Of a stretch of 64,000 bases of DNA, positions 41,927-49,650 are shown one piece after another; position 1 is the first letter of the stretch; each line of letters opens with the position of its first letter. The DNA lies in NCBI GenBank assembly GCA_900768265.1, contig CAAGCF010000044.1:35682-99681 (forward strand), read 5' to 3'. The notes beneath the pieces were generated by a model, which saw only the letters and a list, made by a program, of their open reading frames with translations, had not been told where the DNA came from and ran no database searches. The position numbers were made by a program, and so were the translations under genes. This DNA comes from an uncultured Collinsella sp. (lineage in GTDB: Bacteria; Actinomycetota; Coriobacteriia; Coriobacteriales; Coriobacteriaceae).

Positions 41927-42331
41927 ATGGCTACTGCTAAGAAGAACGTTCGCGCTGCCCGTCTGAAGCGCGCGGACCGTAAGAACATTTCCGTGGGCCA
42001 GGCTCACATTCGTTCTACGTTCAACAACACGATCGTTTCGATCACCGATCCCCAGGGCAACGTCATTTCCTGGAAGTCGGCTGGCCAGGTGGGCTTCAAG
42101 GGCTCCCGTAAGTCCACGCCGTTCGCTGCCCAGATGGCTGCCGAGGCTGCTGCCAAGCAGGCCATGGAGCACGGTATGAAGAAGGTTTCCGTCTTCGTCA
42201 AGGGCCCCGGTTCCGGTCGTGAGACCGCCATCCGCTCCCTCCAGGCTGCTGGCCTCGAGGTCTCGAGCATCCAGGACAAGACCCCCATCCCGCACAACGG
42301 CTGCCGCCCCAAGAAGCGTCGCCGCGTGTAA
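41927..42331 (+). CDS. rpsK: 30S ribosomal protein S11
   Basis: 134 residues, with diagnostic AHIRSTFNNTIVSITDPQGN and the C-terminal DKTPIPHNGCRPKKRRRV. It forms part of the platform near the Shine-Dalgarno helix. Confidence 0.97.
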   Translation: MATAKKNVRAARLKRADRKNISVGQAHIRSTFNNTIVSITDPQGNVISWKSAGQVGFKGSRKSTPFAAQMAAEAAAKQAMEHGMKKVSVFVKGPGSGRETAIRSLQAAGLEVSSIQDKTPIPHNGCRPKKRRRV

Positions 42332-42350
42332 CTGAAAGGATCGTATCAAT

Positions 42351-42947
42351 ATGGCAATCGACAGGACTCCTGTTCTTAAGCGCTGCCGTCAGCTCGGGAT
42401 CGATCCCGCTGAGCTCGGTTACAGCAGCAAGAAGGAATCTATCCGTCAGCCCAAGCGCCGTCGCAAGGAATCTGAGTACGGCATGCAGCTGCGCGAGAAG
42501 CAGAAGGTCAAGTTCATCTATGGCGTTCTGGAGAAGCAGTTCCACGGCTACTTCAACAAGGCCCGTAAGATGAACGGCGTCACCGGTGAGAACCTCATGA
42601 TCATCCTTGAGTCTCGCCTCGACAACGTCGTCTTCCGTCTTGGCTTCGCCCGCACCCGCAAAGAGGCTCGTCAGTCCGTCCGTCACGGTCACTTCACCGT
42701 GAACGGCAAACGCGTGGACATCCCGTCCTACCGCGTCAAGGCCGGCGACGTCGTCGCTGTCGGCGAGAAGTTCCGTGACCTCCTCCCCATCAAGGAGGCC
42801 CTGATTTCCTCCGAGCGTTTCGAGGTCCCTGGCTGGCTCGAGGTCGATATCGAGAAGCTGTCTGGTAACGTGCTCGCTCTGCCGACGCGTGAGCAGATCA
42901 GCGGTGATATCAACGAGCAGCTCATCGTCGAGCTCTACTCTAAGTAG
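42351..42947 (+). CDS. rpsD: 30S ribosomal protein S4
   Basis: 198 residues. The S4 RNA-binding domain (LDNVVFRLGFARTRKEARQ, then VRHGHFTVNGKRVDIPSYRV) is clear. The N-terminal zinc-type cysteines are reduced to one Cys (KRCRQLGID), so this is the zinc-independent form. It is an early 16S assembly protein and often an autorepressor. Confidence 0.96.
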   Translation: MAIDRTPVLKRCRQLGIDPAELGYSSKKESIRQPKRRRKESEYGMQLREKQKVKFIYGVLEKQFHGYFNKARKMNGVTGENLMIILESRLDNVVFRLGFARTRKEARQSVRHGHFTVNGKRVDIPSYRVKAGDVVAVGEKFRDLLPIKEALISSERFEVPGWLEVDIEKLSGNVLALPTREQISGDINEQLIVELYSK

Positions 42948-42979
42948 TCCATCCGGGCTGCTGAGGCTGGAGGTAATAC

Positions 42980-43921
42980 ATGTCAGAATTCATTAGGCCT
43001 CAGGTTCAGGTCGAAGAGATTAACGAGACGTCTGCTCGTGTCTCCGTTGAGCCGCTCGAGCGTGGCTACGGCGATACGCTGGGTAACTCCCTTCGTCGCG
43101 TTCTTCTGTCCTCGCTCGAGGGTGCCGCCGTCGAGGCTATTCAGATCGATGGTGCGCAGCACGAGTTCATGACCATCCCTAACATGGTCGAGGATGTCAC
43201 CGACATCGTCCTGAATGTCAAGGGTCTTGTCTTCAGGGCTCTCGGCACGACCGACGAGGCGACCGCCACTATTTCTGTTGACGGCCCCTGCGAGGTCACC
43301 GGTGCGGACTTCTTTATTCCGTCCGAGTTTGAGCTGGTCAACCCCGAGCAGCACATCGCTACGCTCACCGAGGGTGGCCATCTCACCATGAGCATGCGCA
43401 TCGGCTATGGCCGCGGCTATGTCTCTGGCGAGGCTAACAAGCGCGACAACGATCCCATCGGTGTGATCCACGTCGACTCGCTGTACTCGCCGGTGTCCCG
43501 TTGCGCCAAGCTCGTTGAGGCTTGCCGTGTCGGTCAGCACACCGACTACGACCGCCTTGTCCTCGAGATCGAGACCAACGGCTCCATCGCTCCGCGCGAC
43601 GCCGTGGTCCAGGCTGCCAATATCATCAACCAGCATATGGCTGCCTTTATGAACCTTGCCGAGACCCCCGAGGTCGAGGAGGAGGCTTCGATCTTCGCTC
43701 CCGAGGTCACCAACGACAACGCCGAGCTGGACAAGCAGATCGAGGATCTGGACCTTTCCGTCCGTTCCTACAACTGCCTTAAGCGCGCCAGCATTCACTC
43801 GGTCCGTCAGCTCGTTGAGTTCTCGGAGAACGATCTGCTCAACATCCGTAACTTCGGTGTTAAGTCGATCGAGGAAGTGAAGGACAAGCTAGAGTCCATG
43901 GGCCTGAGCCTGAAGGCTTAA
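42980..43921 (+). CDS. rpoA: RNA polymerase alpha subunit
   Basis: 313 residues. The N-terminal assembly domain has RGYGDTLGNSLRRVLLSSL, and the C-terminal DNA-binding domain (about 240-310) has LKRASIHSVRQLVEFSENDL and LNIRNFGVKSIEEV. GGAGG precedes the ATG. As usual it lies between rpsD and rplQ. Confidence 0.97.
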   Translation: MSEFIRPQVQVEEINETSARVSVEPLERGYGDTLGNSLRRVLLSSLEGAAVEAIQIDGAQHEFMTIPNMVEDVTDIVLNVKGLVFRALGTTDEATATISVDGPCEVTGADFFIPSEFELVNPEQHIATLTEGGHLTMSMRIGYGRGYVSGEANKRDNDPIGVIHVDSLYSPVSRCAKLVEACRVGQHTDYDRLVLEIETNGSIAPRDAVVQAANIINQHMAAFMNLAETPEVEEEASIFAPEVTNDNAELDKQIEDLDLSVRSYNCLKRASIHSVRQLVEFSENDLLNIRNFGVKSIEEVKDKLESMGLSLKA

Positions 43922-43951
43922 TGCTTCGCATATTTGAGGAGAAACTAGACC

Positions 43952-44419
43952 ATGCGTCACAACGTTAAGAAGGGCCTGAAGCTCGGCACCGATGCGAGCC
44001 ACACCAAGGCCATGAAGAAGAGCCTTGCTAAGGCCCTCTTCGAGAACGACCGCATCAAGACCACCGAGACCCGCGCTAAGGCGCTGCGTTCGGTCGTCGA
44101 TCCGATCATCACCTGGGCCAAGAAGGGCGACCTGCACTCTCGTCGTCTGGCCATCGCCAAGCTCGGCGATAAGCAGCTCGTTGCCGAGATCTTCGACAAG
44201 GCTGCTCAGGGCATGTGGCAGGACCGCAACGGCGGTTACACCCGCATCATGAAGCTCGGTAACCGCAAGGGCGACAACGCTCCCATCGTTATCATGGAGC
44301 TCGTCACCGAGCCTTGCACGCCTAAGGCCAAGAAGGCTGCTCCGGCCCCCAAGAAGGCCGCTACTCCCAAGAAGGTCGAGGCCGTCGAGGAGGCTCCTGC
44401 TGAGGAGACCGTTGAGTAG
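43952..44419 (+). CDS. rplQ: 50S ribosomal protein L17
   Basis: 155 residues. The core (MRHNVKKGLKLGTDASHTKA through GNRKGDNAPIVIMELV) is standard. The Ala/Lys/Pro/Glu-rich C-terminal extension of about 30 residues is typical of actinobacterial L17. Last gene before the strong terminator at 44446. Confidence 0.97.
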   Translation: MRHNVKKGLKLGTDASHTKAMKKSLAKALFENDRIKTTETRAKALRSVVDPIITWAKKGDLHSRRLAIAKLGDKQLVAEIFDKAAQGMWQDRNGGYTRIMKLGNRKGDNAPIVIMELVTEPCTPKAKKAAPAPKKAATPKKVEAVEEAPAEETVE

Positions 44420-44445
44420 ACAATCCGTCTGCATAGGCTATATTC

Positions 44446-44476
44446 GAGGGGTACGTTCGCGTACCCCTCTTTTTTT
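44446..44476 (+). terminator. Strong terminator after rplQ
   Basis: A perfect 9-base stem GAGGGGTAC (44446-44454)/GTACCCCTC (44461-44469), a 6-base loop and seven T residues. It closes the ribosomal block. Confidence 0.92.
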
Positions 44477-44511
44477 GTCGCAATACCGTTGATTGTTTGT
44501 TGGGAGCGTCC

Positions 44512-45336
44512 ATGACCGCGCCGTCTGATTTCAATTCGATTCCAGAGCTCGATGCCACGCTCGTATTCCGTGTTGCCTATGATGGCTCGTCCTATAGCGG
44601 ATTTGCAGAGCAGCCGGGTCAGACGACCGTTGCGGGCGAGTTGCGCCGCGCTATCGAGACGCTGCTGCGCCGCCCGATCGATCTGACGTGTGCGGGGCGT
44701 ACCGATGCCGGTGTGCATGCGGTGGCCCAGTACATTAGCGTGCCCGTAACGGACGCTGAGCTTGCTCTGACGCGCCGTAGGTGGCTGAGGGCTATGGATG
44801 CCCTGTTGCCCAAAGAAATCGCCATAAACGAGGTCTACAAGGCCCGTAAGGGCTTTTCTGCGCGCTTTGACGCGCGGTCCCGCACGTATACGTACCGCAT
44901 TGCCGACCGCGATGCGCGCCCCGTGCTCTCGCGCGGTGCGGTGTGGTGGCATCGCTACCCCTTGGATGTCGATGCCATGGCTGCCGCGTGCCCTGCGCTC
45001 TTGGGCGAGCAGGACTTTAAGAGCTTTTGCAAGGTGGCGTCTGCCGTGGGCAAGCCCACGCACCGCTGCGTGATGCGCGCCGAGTTTGGCCACGAGGTCG
45101 CTTTTGGCGAGGATATCCTGACGTTTACCATCGAGGGCAACGCATTTTTACATTCGATGGTGCGCACTATTGTGGGCACGCTCGTGGAGATCGGCATGCA
45201 TCGTCGCGATCCCGAGTGGATGCGCGAGGTCATTGATGCCTGCGACCGTACCGCTGCGGGTCCCACGGCGCCTGCCTGCGGCCTTACGTTTATGGGTGTG
45301 GATTACGGCCCCGACGAGCTTGTCGTACTCGACTAG
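44512..45336 (+). CDS. truA: tRNA pseudouridine(38-40) synthase TruA
   Basis: 274 residues. The catalytic aspartate is in CAGRTDAGVHA; other family segments are RVAYDGSSYSGF near the start and FLHSMVRTIVGTLVEIG toward the end. It modifies the tRNA anticodon arm at positions 38-40. Start at 44512 is chosen because GGGAG lies 6 bases upstream; an alternative start at 44497 lacks a site. Confidence 0.93.
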   Translation: MTAPSDFNSIPELDATLVFRVAYDGSSYSGFAEQPGQTTVAGELRRAIETLLRRPIDLTCAGRTDAGVHAVAQYISVPVTDAELALTRRRWLRAMDALLPKEIAINEVYKARKGFSARFDARSRTYTYRIADRDARPVLSRGAVWWHRYPLDVDAMAAACPALLGEQDFKSFCKVASAVGKPTHRCVMRAEFGHEVAFGEDILTFTIEGNAFLHSMVRTIVGTLVEIGMHRRDPEWMREVIDACDRTAAGPTAPACGLTFMGVDYGPDELVVLD

Positions 45337-45488
45337 GGGAGTGCTCGACGCGTCCGTACCTGGCACATACTATGTGTGAGCTGCGCGTGTGCAACATCTG
45401 TTCTTGGCGTGCAACATGTTAGGCGGCTCGTTGCTTTTATAGCTCGGGTGTACCATGAACGACAGTTTGATTTGGCGCTATCGAGAGG

Positions 45489-46538
45489 ATGGAAAACTTG
45501 GTTCGACGTGGTTCGCATCCGCGACTTTCGGTGATCCTTATTGTTGAGGGTTCGCCCAGCTATGCGATGCGTGCGCTCGAGAGCGTCCAGAACCAAGACC
45601 TCTATGATTTGCAGATTGTCATCGTATGCCGCGATGTTGCACCGGGTGTGCGCCATTCGCTCGAGGTTGCCGCCGGCAGAGATATTCACATCGATTTGAT
45701 TGACGTCGAGGATTCGGCGCGCGGAGCATGTCTCAAGGCCGGTTTTGCCGCCTCGCGTGGATTGCAGATTGTTGCCATGAACGCCGACGAGTGGTTTGCC
45801 CCACAGTCCCTTTCCAAGATGGTCGATGTTGCGTGTGATGCTGCGGCAGACATGGTGATTCCCACGGCATCGCTCGACCGCTACGATGCTCATCGTGAGC
45901 GCCATTCGCGTGTACTGGATGCCACCTCTCTTGCGATCGATGACCGTGCTTCATTGGCGGCCGGTCTGTCTCAAATGATTTCCGGCGGCCTGATTGCCCA
46001 GACTCCCGGTGTGATGTACAGCCGCTCGCTGTTCGAGACGTGTTTGTCGCGCGACCGTGCGTTTCGCTCGATTGGGTTTATGACATGCGCTCTTTCGCAG
46101 GCGCAATGCATATCCGGGTGCGGTGATGCCTGTTTCCATGCGGTGGCGCCACGGCTTACAGATGCTTTTGACCCCACATTGTTTGCCAAGCTTACCGATG
46201 ACGCCCGGGCGCTCGACGAGCTTATTGATTCGCTGGCAGAGGCGAACGGTGACGCGCAGCTAAAGGTGGCGAGCCATATGTTTTACTTCGCCGGGCTGGT
46301 CGCCTGCATCGAAAATTTGTGCTTGAGCCCGCATGGGGTTTCTTCAATTGAGCGTTCCGCTCGTATGCGTGATATGCTCGAGGCATCTCGAACTCGTCAG
46401 ATGGCTGCGGCACTCAAGGATAACCATCGTGGACTCGGCTTGTTGTTTGGACCGATTGCCAGTGCCAAACCTACGCGTTGCGTGATGTATACGCATCTGG
46501 CCGCTTTTTTTAACCGGACGGGCGTCAAAACTGCTTAA
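45489..46538 (+). CDS. Glycosyltransferase family 2-like protein
   Basis: 349 residues. The N-terminal 110 or so match the GT-A fold of family 2 transferases: LSVILIVEGSPSYAMRALES, QNQDLYDLQIVIVCRD and MNADEWF in the position of the usual DxD region, which is altered (Asn-Ala-Asp). The C-terminal two thirds are not recognised. No membrane helix is evident, and no capsule or cell-wall gene cluster is adjacent. The ATG at 45489 directly abuts GAGAGG; the TTG at 45498, nine bases after that site, may be the true start. Catalytic activity is uncertain because of the altered motif. Confidence 0.6.
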   Translation: MENLVRRGSHPRLSVILIVEGSPSYAMRALESVQNQDLYDLQIVIVCRDVAPGVRHSLEVAAGRDIHIDLIDVEDSARGACLKAGFAASRGLQIVAMNADEWFAPQSLSKMVDVACDAAADMVIPTASLDRYDAHRERHSRVLDATSLAIDDRASLAAGLSQMISGGLIAQTPGVMYSRSLFETCLSRDRAFRSIGFMTCALSQAQCISGCGDACFHAVAPRLTDAFDPTLFAKLTDDARALDELIDSLAEANGDAQLKVASHMFYFAGLVACIENLCLSPHGVSSIERSARMRDMLEASRTRQMAAALKDNHRGLGLLFGPIASAKPTRCVMYTHLAAFFNRTGVKTA

Positions 46539-46547
46539 GACGGCTAT

Positions 46548-46581
46548 TTTCGAAACAATCTTGCATGGAATTGTTTCGAAA
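46548..46581. repeat. Perfect 12-base inverted repeat before argR
   Basis: TTTCGAAACAAT (46548-46559) and ATTGTTTCGAAA (46570-46581) flank a 10-base spacer. No T-run follows. It may be a transcription stop for the upstream gene or an operator; it does not match an ARG box. Confidence 0.65.
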
Positions 46582-46670
46582 TGCGTTCTTATTCACAAAT
46601 ACCCTCAAATAGCGCTAAACTATTCAATTACTGATTGATTGTCTCCGCCATCTATGGAGTGAGGTTTAGT

Positions 46671-47108
46671 ATGGCTAAAAAACGCAATGGGCGCCAGGAT
46701 GCCATCAGAGATATCGTGCGCAACAAGGATGTTCGCACGCAGCGCGTGCTGGTGGACGAGCTTCGTGCCATGGGGTTTGATTGCACGCAGGCGACCGTTT
46801 CGCGCGACATTGCCGATATGGGGCTGCGCAAGCTCCCCGAGGGTATCTATGTCCTGGCCGAGGACTTGCATCTGCAGCGTATGGTTTCCGAACTGGTAAC
46901 GGGCGTTCTGCGCACCGACAACCTGGTTATGATCAAGGCTCAGCCCGGTACCGCTTCGGGCATTGCCGCTGCGGTCGATGCCGCCGAGCTGCCCGACGTG
47001 CTCGGTTCGCTCGCCGGTAACGACACCATCTTGGTTATCGCCCAGACCGCCGAGGACGGCGAGCGCCTGGAGGCCCTCATCAACAAGCTGAGCAACTCTC
47101 GTAAGTAG
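46671..47108 (+). CDS. argR: Arginine repressor ArgR
   Basis: 145 residues. A winged-helix N terminus (TQRVLVDELRAMG, then ATVSRDIADMGLRKLPEG) and an oligomerisation/arginine-binding C terminus (VMIKAQPGTASGIAAAVDAAE, GNDTILVIAQT) define ArgR. It represses arginine synthesis and activates catabolism depending on species. The ATG at 46671 is preceded by GTGAGG. TATTCA repeats at 46595 and 46621 could be ARG-box half-sites for autoregulation, but this is weak. No arginine genes lie next to it. Confidence 0.92.
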   Translation: MAKKRNGRQDAIRDIVRNKDVRTQRVLVDELRAMGFDCTQATVSRDIADMGLRKLPEGIYVLAEDLHLQRMVSELVTGVLRTDNLVMIKAQPGTASGIAAAVDAAELPDVLGSLAGNDTILVIAQTAEDGERLEALINKLSNSRK

Positions 47109-47161
47109 GCAAGGCGGCGCGTGAGGATAGCGCCGTACGAGCGCATATAGCGACTTTTATG

Positions 47162-47191
47162 GGGCGTCGACGATGGTCGGCGCCCTTTTTT
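47162..47191 (+). terminator. Terminator after argR
   Basis: GGGCGTCGAC (47162-47171) pairs with GTCGGCGCCC (47176-47185, one G-U), followed by six T residues. Confidence 0.85.
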
Positions 47192-47233
47192 ATTGTTGAA
47201 TCGTGTTGGGGCGCATGCGAGGTTTCTCGTGAC

Positions 47234-47272
47234 AAAAAGGTGCCCGAGCAGCATTTGATCTGCTCGGGCACC
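47234..47272 (-). terminator. Terminator of the penicillin-binding protein gene
   Basis: A perfect 13-base stem GGTGCCCGAGCAG (47239-47251)/CTGCTCGGGCACC (47260-47272). On the minus strand it is followed by TTTTT. Confidence 0.88.
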
Positions 47273-47295
47273 TTTGATTGGCTATGCCTGGGTGC

Positions 47296-49485
47296 CTACT
47301 GACCCGTAGAGGGATCGGGCGTGGGCGTAGGCGTAGGCGTTGGAGTGGGGGAGCCACCCTCGCCGCCGCCTTCGCCACCGCTACCGTCGCCGCCCGTCGA
47401 GCCGCCGGTCGTGCCGGTGCCACCGGTGGTTTCGCCGCCCGTGGTCTCGGTGGTCGTGGTGGTCGTCGTCGTGGTCGTGGTGGTCTCTTTCTCGTCCTCT
47501 TCGTTCTCGTCCTTGGACTCTTCCTTCTTGGCGTTGTTGGTGCCGTAGAACTTCCAGACGTTGTTGTTCTTATACGTTGGGGCAGTGCCCGTCGGGAACT
47601 CCTCGCGGTCGGTGCCGGCAAGGACGGTGTTCATGAACTTCTTAAAGACGGGCAGGTTGGTGCTGTCGCCCAGCAGGTCCGTGCCGTACTTTTGGATGGG
47701 AATCTCACCTGCGGAGTAGCCGGTCCACAGGGCGCATGCCAGTTGCGGGGTATAGCCGCAGAACCACAGGTTGGTGGTGTTGTCGGTGGTACCCGTCTTG
47801 CCGGCATAGGGCTGGTTCACGCTCAGAGCGCCGGCGGCACCCGTGCCGCTGCCCTGCATGACTCCGGTCAGGACGTCGGTCACTGCCGCGGCCTCGCCGG
47901 CGGAGAGCACCTGCGAGGGGTTATCGGTGTGCTGGTACAGTACCGAGCCAGTGCGCGAATCAATCTCGGTGATGGCGATCGGCTGGCGATAGTAACCGCC
48001 GTTGGCAAACGTGGCATAGGCCGCGGCCATCTCGAGCGGCGAGATGGAGCCGGTGCCGAGCGTCATGACGGGAACGTCCTCGATATTGTCCTTAGAAGGA
48101 TCGATGCCGAGCTTTTTGACGAGCGACATGATCTTGTTATTGCCGATGGCCTCTGCAACCTGGATATAGCCGGTGTTGGAGGAGTATGCCGTAGCCTGCT
48201 TGAGCGTAATGGTGCCGTAGCTTTGGTTGGCGTAGTTTTGCACCTCGGTCGTGGTGCCCTTGGCTTTGAGCGGCGAGTTGCAGTTGAGGGTGACGTTGGG
48301 GTTCATGCCGTTTTGGATGGCAGTGGCCAGCGTAAAGGCCTTAAACGTGGAGCCCACGGGACGCTTGGCCGTGGCGTGGTTCACGTGGTTCTCGTCGGCG
48401 TTATAGTCGTAGCCGCCCACCATACACTTGATGTAGCCGGTCTTGGGGTCGACGACGACCATGCCCATGTCCAGGCCGTCGAGCGAAAGCGTGTCGAGCT
48501 GGGCGCGCACGGCCTCCTCGGCAGTCTGCTGCATCGTGGGGTCGATGGTGGTCTTGACGGTTAGGCCGCCCTTAAACAGCACGTCGGTGGAGAACTCCTG
48601 CTCCAGCAGCTGCTTAACATAGGCGACAAAGTAGGGCTGCGAATACACGTCGACGCCGCTGCCCGAAATCTCGGTTACGTTGAGGGTGATGGGCTCTGCC
48701 TGCGCGGCGTCGTGCTCCTCCTGGGTGATGTGGCCCAGGCGCAGCATGTTGTCGAGAACCTTGTTGCGGCGAGACAGTGCCAGATCGGGATTGACCGTGG
48801 GGTCGTACTGCGAAGGCGAGTTGGGAAGGCCGATGAGCAGCGCGGCCTCGCTCAGGGTGAGGTCGGCGGCGCTTTTGGACAGGTAGGTCTCGGCTGCGGC
48901 CTCGATGCCGTAGGCACCGTGGCCGTAATAGATGGTGTTGAGGTACATCATGAGGATCTCGTCCTTGGAGTACATCTCCTCCATCTTGATGGCGATATAG
49001 GCCTCGCGCACCTTACGCTCGATGGTCGAATCGAACTGCTCCTCCTGCAGGATGGTGTTGCGTACCAGCTGCTGGGTGATGGTCGATGCGCCCTCGTGGC
49101 CACCGGAGACGGTTGCCACGGCGGCACGTGCGATACCCCACAGGTCGATGCCGCCATGCTCGTAGAAGCGCTCGTCCTCAACGTCGACGGTGCCCTGCAA
49201 CACGTACGGAGAGACCTGATCCTTGGTGACGGACTTGCGGTTTTGCGTGTAGAAGCTCGCGATCTTGTTGCCGTTGCAATCGACGATCTCGGTGGGTTCG
49301 CTCACCAGATAGGCGTTGGCGTCGGTATAGTCGGGCAGATCGGACAGCCAGCGATTGACGTTGCCGATCATGCCGATGCCAAACGCTACGCCCGCGATGA
49401 GCAAAAAGCCCAAGAACGAGAGCAGGATCATGGGCAGGACATGCGTCTTGGAACGACTGCGTCCCTGTCGTTGGCGAGGACCCAT
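47296..49485 (-). CDS. Class A penicillin-binding protein (PBP1A-like)
   Basis: 729 residues from the ATG at 49485 (GGAGG 7 bases upstream); longer in-frame starts lack a site. One N-terminal membrane helix (VLPMILLSFLGFLLIAGVAF), then a GT51 glycosyltransferase domain (EDERFYEHGGID, catalytic Glu; GASTITQQLVRN), then a transpeptidase with SxxK in GSTFKAF, SxN in SSNTGY and KTG in KTGTTDN. It polymerises and cross-links peptidoglycan. The last 60 residues are low-complexity: acidic Lys/Glu, a run of twelve Thr, Gly/Thr/Ser repeats and alternating Thr-Pro, perhaps a wall-spanning or modified tail. Confidence 0.93.
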   Translation of the reverse strand: MGPRQRQGRSRSKTHVLPMILLSFLGFLLIAGVAFGIGMIGNVNRWLSDLPDYTDANAYLVSEPTEIVDCNGNKIASFYTQNRKSVTKDQVSPYVLQGTVDVEDERFYEHGGIDLWGIARAAVATVSGGHEGASTITQQLVRNTILQEEQFDSTIERKVREAYIAIKMEEMYSKDEILMMYLNTIYYGHGAYGIEAAAETYLSKSAADLTLSEAALLIGLPNSPSQYDPTVNPDLALSRRNKVLDNMLRLGHITQEEHDAAQAEPITLNVTEISGSGVDVYSQPYFVAYVKQLLEQEFSTDVLFKGGLTVKTTIDPTMQQTAEEAVRAQLDTLSLDGLDMGMVVVDPKTGYIKCMVGGYDYNADENHVNHATAKRPVGSTFKAFTLATAIQNGMNPNVTLNCNSPLKAKGTTTEVQNYANQSYGTITLKQATAYSSNTGYIQVAEAIGNNKIMSLVKKLGIDPSKDNIEDVPVMTLGTGSISPLEMAAAYATFANGGYYRQPIAITEIDSRTGSVLYQHTDNPSQVLSAGEAAAVTDVLTGVMQGSGTGAAGALSVNQPYAGKTGTTDNTTNLWFCGYTPQLACALWTGYSAGEIPIQKYGTDLLGDSTNLPVFKKFMNTVLAGTDREEFPTGTAPTYKNNNVWKFYGTNNAKKEESKDENEEDEKETTTTTTTTTTTTETTGGETTGGTGTTGGSTGGDGSGGEGGGEGGSPTPTPTPTPTPDPSTGQ

Positions 49486-49650
49486 ATATTGACCTCCAGG
49501 TATGTCGTGCCGGGCGGCGGGTGCGCCGCTGGGGCAGGATGGACATAAGTTATTACACGATAAACCAAACGAGGCGTGCGAGGCCTCGTGTATGCTGGAT
49601 GACGGCATTTTTCAGAGTGAATGCATACCTTGTTGGTAAGGAGTTTGCCG

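Noticed and set aside
45489..46538. ArgR-linked arginine locus near argR
   Set aside because: The neighbouring genes are a glycosyltransferase-like protein and a penicillin-binding protein; carbamate kinase at 25382 belongs with ygeW and the purine set, not with an arginine deiminase operon.
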